A stretch of 7,032 bases of DNA from Helicobacteraceae bacterium (GTDB taxonomy: Bacteria; Campylobacterota; Campylobacteria; Campylobacterales; Sulfurimonadaceae): assembly GCA_027061425.1 (NCBI GenBank), contig JALSUN010000187.1, positions 1 through 7,032 of the forward strand, in the 5' to 3' direction. Shown here in pieces: positions 4,490 to 7,032 of this stretch (position 1 is its first letter; the number at the start of each line of letters is the position of its first letter). A program made the position numbers and the translations under genes. The notes beneath the pieces were generated by a model. That model worked only from the letters and a program-made list of their open reading frames with translations, ran no database searches and was not told the origin of the DNA.

Positions 4490-7032
4490 TCACCTTTTAG
4501 GATATTTTCCATCTCGCTCTTCACAGAAGTGGTCATTTTTGTAAAAGAGCAGGTAGGTTGATGGCAGGATCAACAGAGTCAAGAGCGTTGAACTGATGAT
4601 ACCGCCTGTAATGACTACCGATAGTGGGTACTGTATCTCTGCACCAACACCGGTAGCATAAAGCAGTGGCAAGATACCAAAGAGTGTGGTAAAGGCTGTC
4701 ATCAGCACCGGACGTAGACGAAGGAGTGTTGCATCTTTTAGTAATATCTTCAGTCCTACATGTGGGAACTTCTCTCTTAATTCATCAATAAAACTGACCA
4801 AAACAATACCATTTAAGATAGCAATAGCAAAAATAGCCAAGAATCCGATGATTGCAGAGACTGAAAGATAGATATCGCTGATCAATAGTGCGATAATCCC
4901 ACCTATAAATCCAAACGGAACATTTAGTAAAATCAACATCGCCTTTGAGAGTGAGTTGAATGCAGTGTAGAGTAGTAAGATGACCAAGAAGATCGTGATC
5001 GGGATGATGACCATAAGCTTCTGTGTCGCCTCTTTCATGTTTTTAAAGTCACCTGCCCAGCCGATGTAGTAACCGTCAGGAATGTTGACCTTCTCTTTGA
5101 TGATCTGGTCTGCTTCAGCGACAAACGACGCCACGTCACGTCCATCGACATCCATAGAGAGCACCATGTAACGACTCAAGTTCTCACGTTTGATAAACGA
5201 AGCCCCCTGCTGTATAGTAATGTCACAGATCTGGTCTAGTCGAACCAAAGCACCATTTTGTGCGCGCATGGTGACATTTTTAACAGCTTCTATATCTTTT
5301 TTAGCTCCTTTGATCTTAGGGACTATGCCAAAACGACGGATCCCCTCGATCTTCTCACTGACAGGCTCTTCACCAATACCATTACGAATCACATCCATTA
5401 CTTCATCCACACTGATGCCGTAACGTGCAAGAGCAAAGTAGTCTGGTTCTATTTTAATCTGTGCCTGACCAAGTTGAACTTCCAATTCCATCTCACCAAG
5501 TCCATCAACACCTCTCAATTTGGACTGGATCTCTTTTGCGATAGTGTCAAGAACCTTTTGGTCATCACCATAAATTTTGACTGCAAGTTCAGCTTTAACA
5601 CCTTCTAACAGCTCTTCAATACGCATGGCGATAGGTTGTGTCGGGATGAACTGAACATATTCAAAGTGCTCTTTAAGGTCATCATTCATCCTTTCAGTCA
5701 GTGCAGGAAGGTCTTCTATACCCGGCTTTAGTGTCAGCAACACTTCCATGTAGTTGGCCTGTGCTGTTTCACCTTTTTCACTTCTTCCTATCATAGAAAG
5801 AACTGCTTTAACATCGTCAGGGTACTGCTCTAAAATGTACTTTTCTATCTTTGCTGCAGTCTCTGTAGAGTGTTCTAGTCCAGTACCCGGTATAGAGATG
5901 GCACGGTACATAATAGACTCTTCATTAAGCTCAGGCATAAACTCCCGCCCCTGCAGGGTTAATATGTAAGCCATGACTACAAAGAGTATGGATACTGCTC
6001 CCAAAAGTACTTTGGCATGGTTCAATGCAAACTTTAACATTGGGGTATAGCCCTTTTTGATCTGTCGCATCACCGCATTTTCACTGGACTTTGAAGGTTT
6101 TAAAAGTAAAAATGTCAAAACAGGGACTAAGACTAAGGCCACAAGAAGTGAACCAAGCATAACAAAGACGATGTTGATCGCCATAGGACCATAAAGCTTT
6201 CCAGCCAGACCATCAAGGCTTAGCAGCGGAATAAAAACAGCAGCAATAATGAGTACCGCAAAGGTTACTGGTGTTGCCACCTCTTTTGCCGCATCACCTA
6301 TCACTTGCAATCTATCAGCATCGGGTTCATCGTGGAGTTTTCTAAAAGAGTTCTCAACGATGACAATAGTGCCATCCACGATCATTCCCACAGCAATAGC
6401 AAGACCACTCAGACTCATAAGGTTGGCACTGATGTTGTAGTAATCCATCAACAAAAAGGCGATAAGCAGAGAGAGTGGTAAAGAGATAATAACGATAAAG
6501 GCAGAACGCAGTTCAAAGAGAAACAAGAACAAGACGATCGCTACTAAAATAACACCACTTAAAAGTGCAGAGGTCATGGTATTGACCGCTTTGTGTGTGA
6601 TCTCGGTTCTGTCATAAATGGTTTTGATGACTACGCCTTTAGGTAAGGCCGCATTCACTGTTGGTACTTTTTCTAAGACACGTTCGACTACCTTAGCTGC
6701 ATTGGTAGCGGTTCTTTGAAGAACCATTCCCATGACAGCCTCTTCACCACTAATACTCACCGCACCAAAACGTGGTGCACTGCCGGCTTCAACAGTCGCC
6801 ACATCTCTAATAGTAACAGACTGACCTGCACTCGACTTCACAACCGTGTTACGAATGTCATCTAATGTTTTGTAAAGACCCGCCCCACGAATGAGGTACT
6901 GCTCACGGTTAAACTCTAAGTATTGACCCCCTGCGGCTTGATTACTCTTTTGAAGAGCATCCACGATATCGGCATAAGTGACACCAATATCTTGAAGTTT
7001 TTTAGTGTCGATAAGCACGTTGTACTGCTTCT
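4490..7032 (-). CDS. Heavy-metal/cation efflux RND pump, CzcA/CusA family (N-terminus outside window)
   Basis: This is the inner-membrane, proton-driven pump subunit of a tripartite efflux complex that normally works with a periplasmic adaptor and an outer-membrane channel. About 847 residues are visible; comparison with full-length relatives (about 1030-1050) suggests some 190 N-terminal residues lie to the right. Counting from the GTG at 7018: periplasmic DN/PN parts come first (SNQAAGG, YLIRGAGL, YDRTEITHKAV); TM2-TM6 run about 147-307, with NLMSLSGLAIAVGMIVDG and the proton-relay candidates D215 and E222 in TM4. A second periplasmic part covers 350-660 (REFMPELNEES, QPIAMRIEELLEGV). TM8-TM12 run 665-826 with NVPFGFIGG, NGIVLVSFIDELR, LRLRPVLMTAF and GAEIQYPLSVVITGG. 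The reading frame is intact to its stop. The substrate is unclear: TM4 lacks the extra aspartate of CzcA, and the three copper-binding methionines of CusA do not seem conserved. Confidence 0.96.
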   Translation of the reverse strand, partial: KQYNVLIDTKKLQDIGVTYADIVDALQKSNQAAGGQYLEFNREQYLIRGAGLYKTLDDIRNTVVKSSAGQSVTIRDVATVEAGSAPRFGAVSISGEEAVMGMVLQRTATNAAKVVERVLEKVPTVNAALPKGVVIKTIYDRTEITHKAVNTMTSALLSGVILVAIVLFLFLFELRSAFIVIISLPLSLLIAFLLMDYYNISANLMSLSGLAIAVGMIVDGTIVIVENSFRKLHDEPDADRLQVIGDAAKEVATPVTFAVLIIAAVFIPLLSLDGLAGKLYGPMAINIVFVMLGSLLVALVLVPVLTFLLLKPSKSSENAVMRQIKKGYTPMLKFALNHAKVLLGAVSILFVVMAYILTLQGREFMPELNEESIMYRAISIPGTGLEHSTETAAKIEKYILEQYPDDVKAVLSMIGRSEKGETAQANYMEVLLTLKPGIEDLPALTERMNDDLKEHFEYVQFIPTQPIAMRIEELLEGVKAELAVKIYGDDQKVLDTIAKEIQSKLRGVDGLGEMELEVQLGQAQIKIEPDYFALARYGISVDEVMDVIRNGIGEEPVSEKIEGIRRFGIVPKIKGAKKDIEAVKNVTMRAQNGALVRLDQICDITIQQGASFIKRENLSRYMVLSMDVDGRDVASFVAEADQIIKEKVNIPDGYYIGWAGDFKNMKEATQKLMVIIPITIFLVILLLYTAFNSLSKAMLILLNVPFGFIGGIIALLISDIYLSVSAIIGFLAIFAIAILNGIVLVSFIDELREKFPHVGLKILLKDATLLRLRPVLMTAFTTLFGILPLLYATGVGAEIQYPLSVVITGGIISSTLLTLLILPSTYLLFYKNDHFCEERDGKYPKR

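Noticed and set aside
5190..5608. Plus-strand frames of 77 and 116 codons opposite the RND gene
   Set aside because: Both are antisense to a conserved coding region and have no features of their own.

Overview
The window looks like chromosomal DNA from a Campylobacterota (Epsilonproteobacteria) lineage, most like the sulfur-oxidising Sulfurovum/Sulfurimonas type. The grounds are the moderately AT-rich base composition, a short NusA without the C-terminal acidic repeats, a small periplasmic monohaem cytochrome c, promoters with a clear TATAAT -10 and poor -35, and nusA standing outside any rimP-infB cluster. This assignment is inference from style and protein resemblance, not from a search. 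No mobile element, CRISPR array, tRNA or rRNA is visible.

Layout, left to right. Positions 1-244 hold the upstream region of nusA: an extended -10 promoter inside a perfect 10-bp inverted repeat, then a short leader. nusA (245-1399, +) is single and converges on a minus-strand three-gene operon. In transcription order that operon is a small soluble DUF6172-like protein (3298-3615), an unrecognised membrane protein (2433-3284) and a DppB/OppB-type ABC permease (1468-2427). The usual second permease, ATPases and binding protein do not follow the permease. A 119-bp divergent promoter region separates this operon from a plus-strand gene for a small periplasmic cytochrome c (3735-4019). The cytochrome gene converges on a minus-strand pair: a secreted DUF1566-type protein (4069-4452) and, upstream of it, a CzcA/CusA-like heavy-metal RND efflux pump (4490 to beyond 7032) whose N-terminus lies outside the window.

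How the genes work together: the window joins unrelated transcription units (transcription elongation, an orphan transporter operon, electron transfer, metal or cation export) and does not look like one system. The most interesting points are the dyad symmetry around the nusA promoter, the orphan permease operon with a conserved-looking membrane protein of unknown function, and the leader of the DUF1566 gene, where a promoter splits an inverted repeat that would otherwise bury the start codon. I found no convincing evidence of a wholly new system here.
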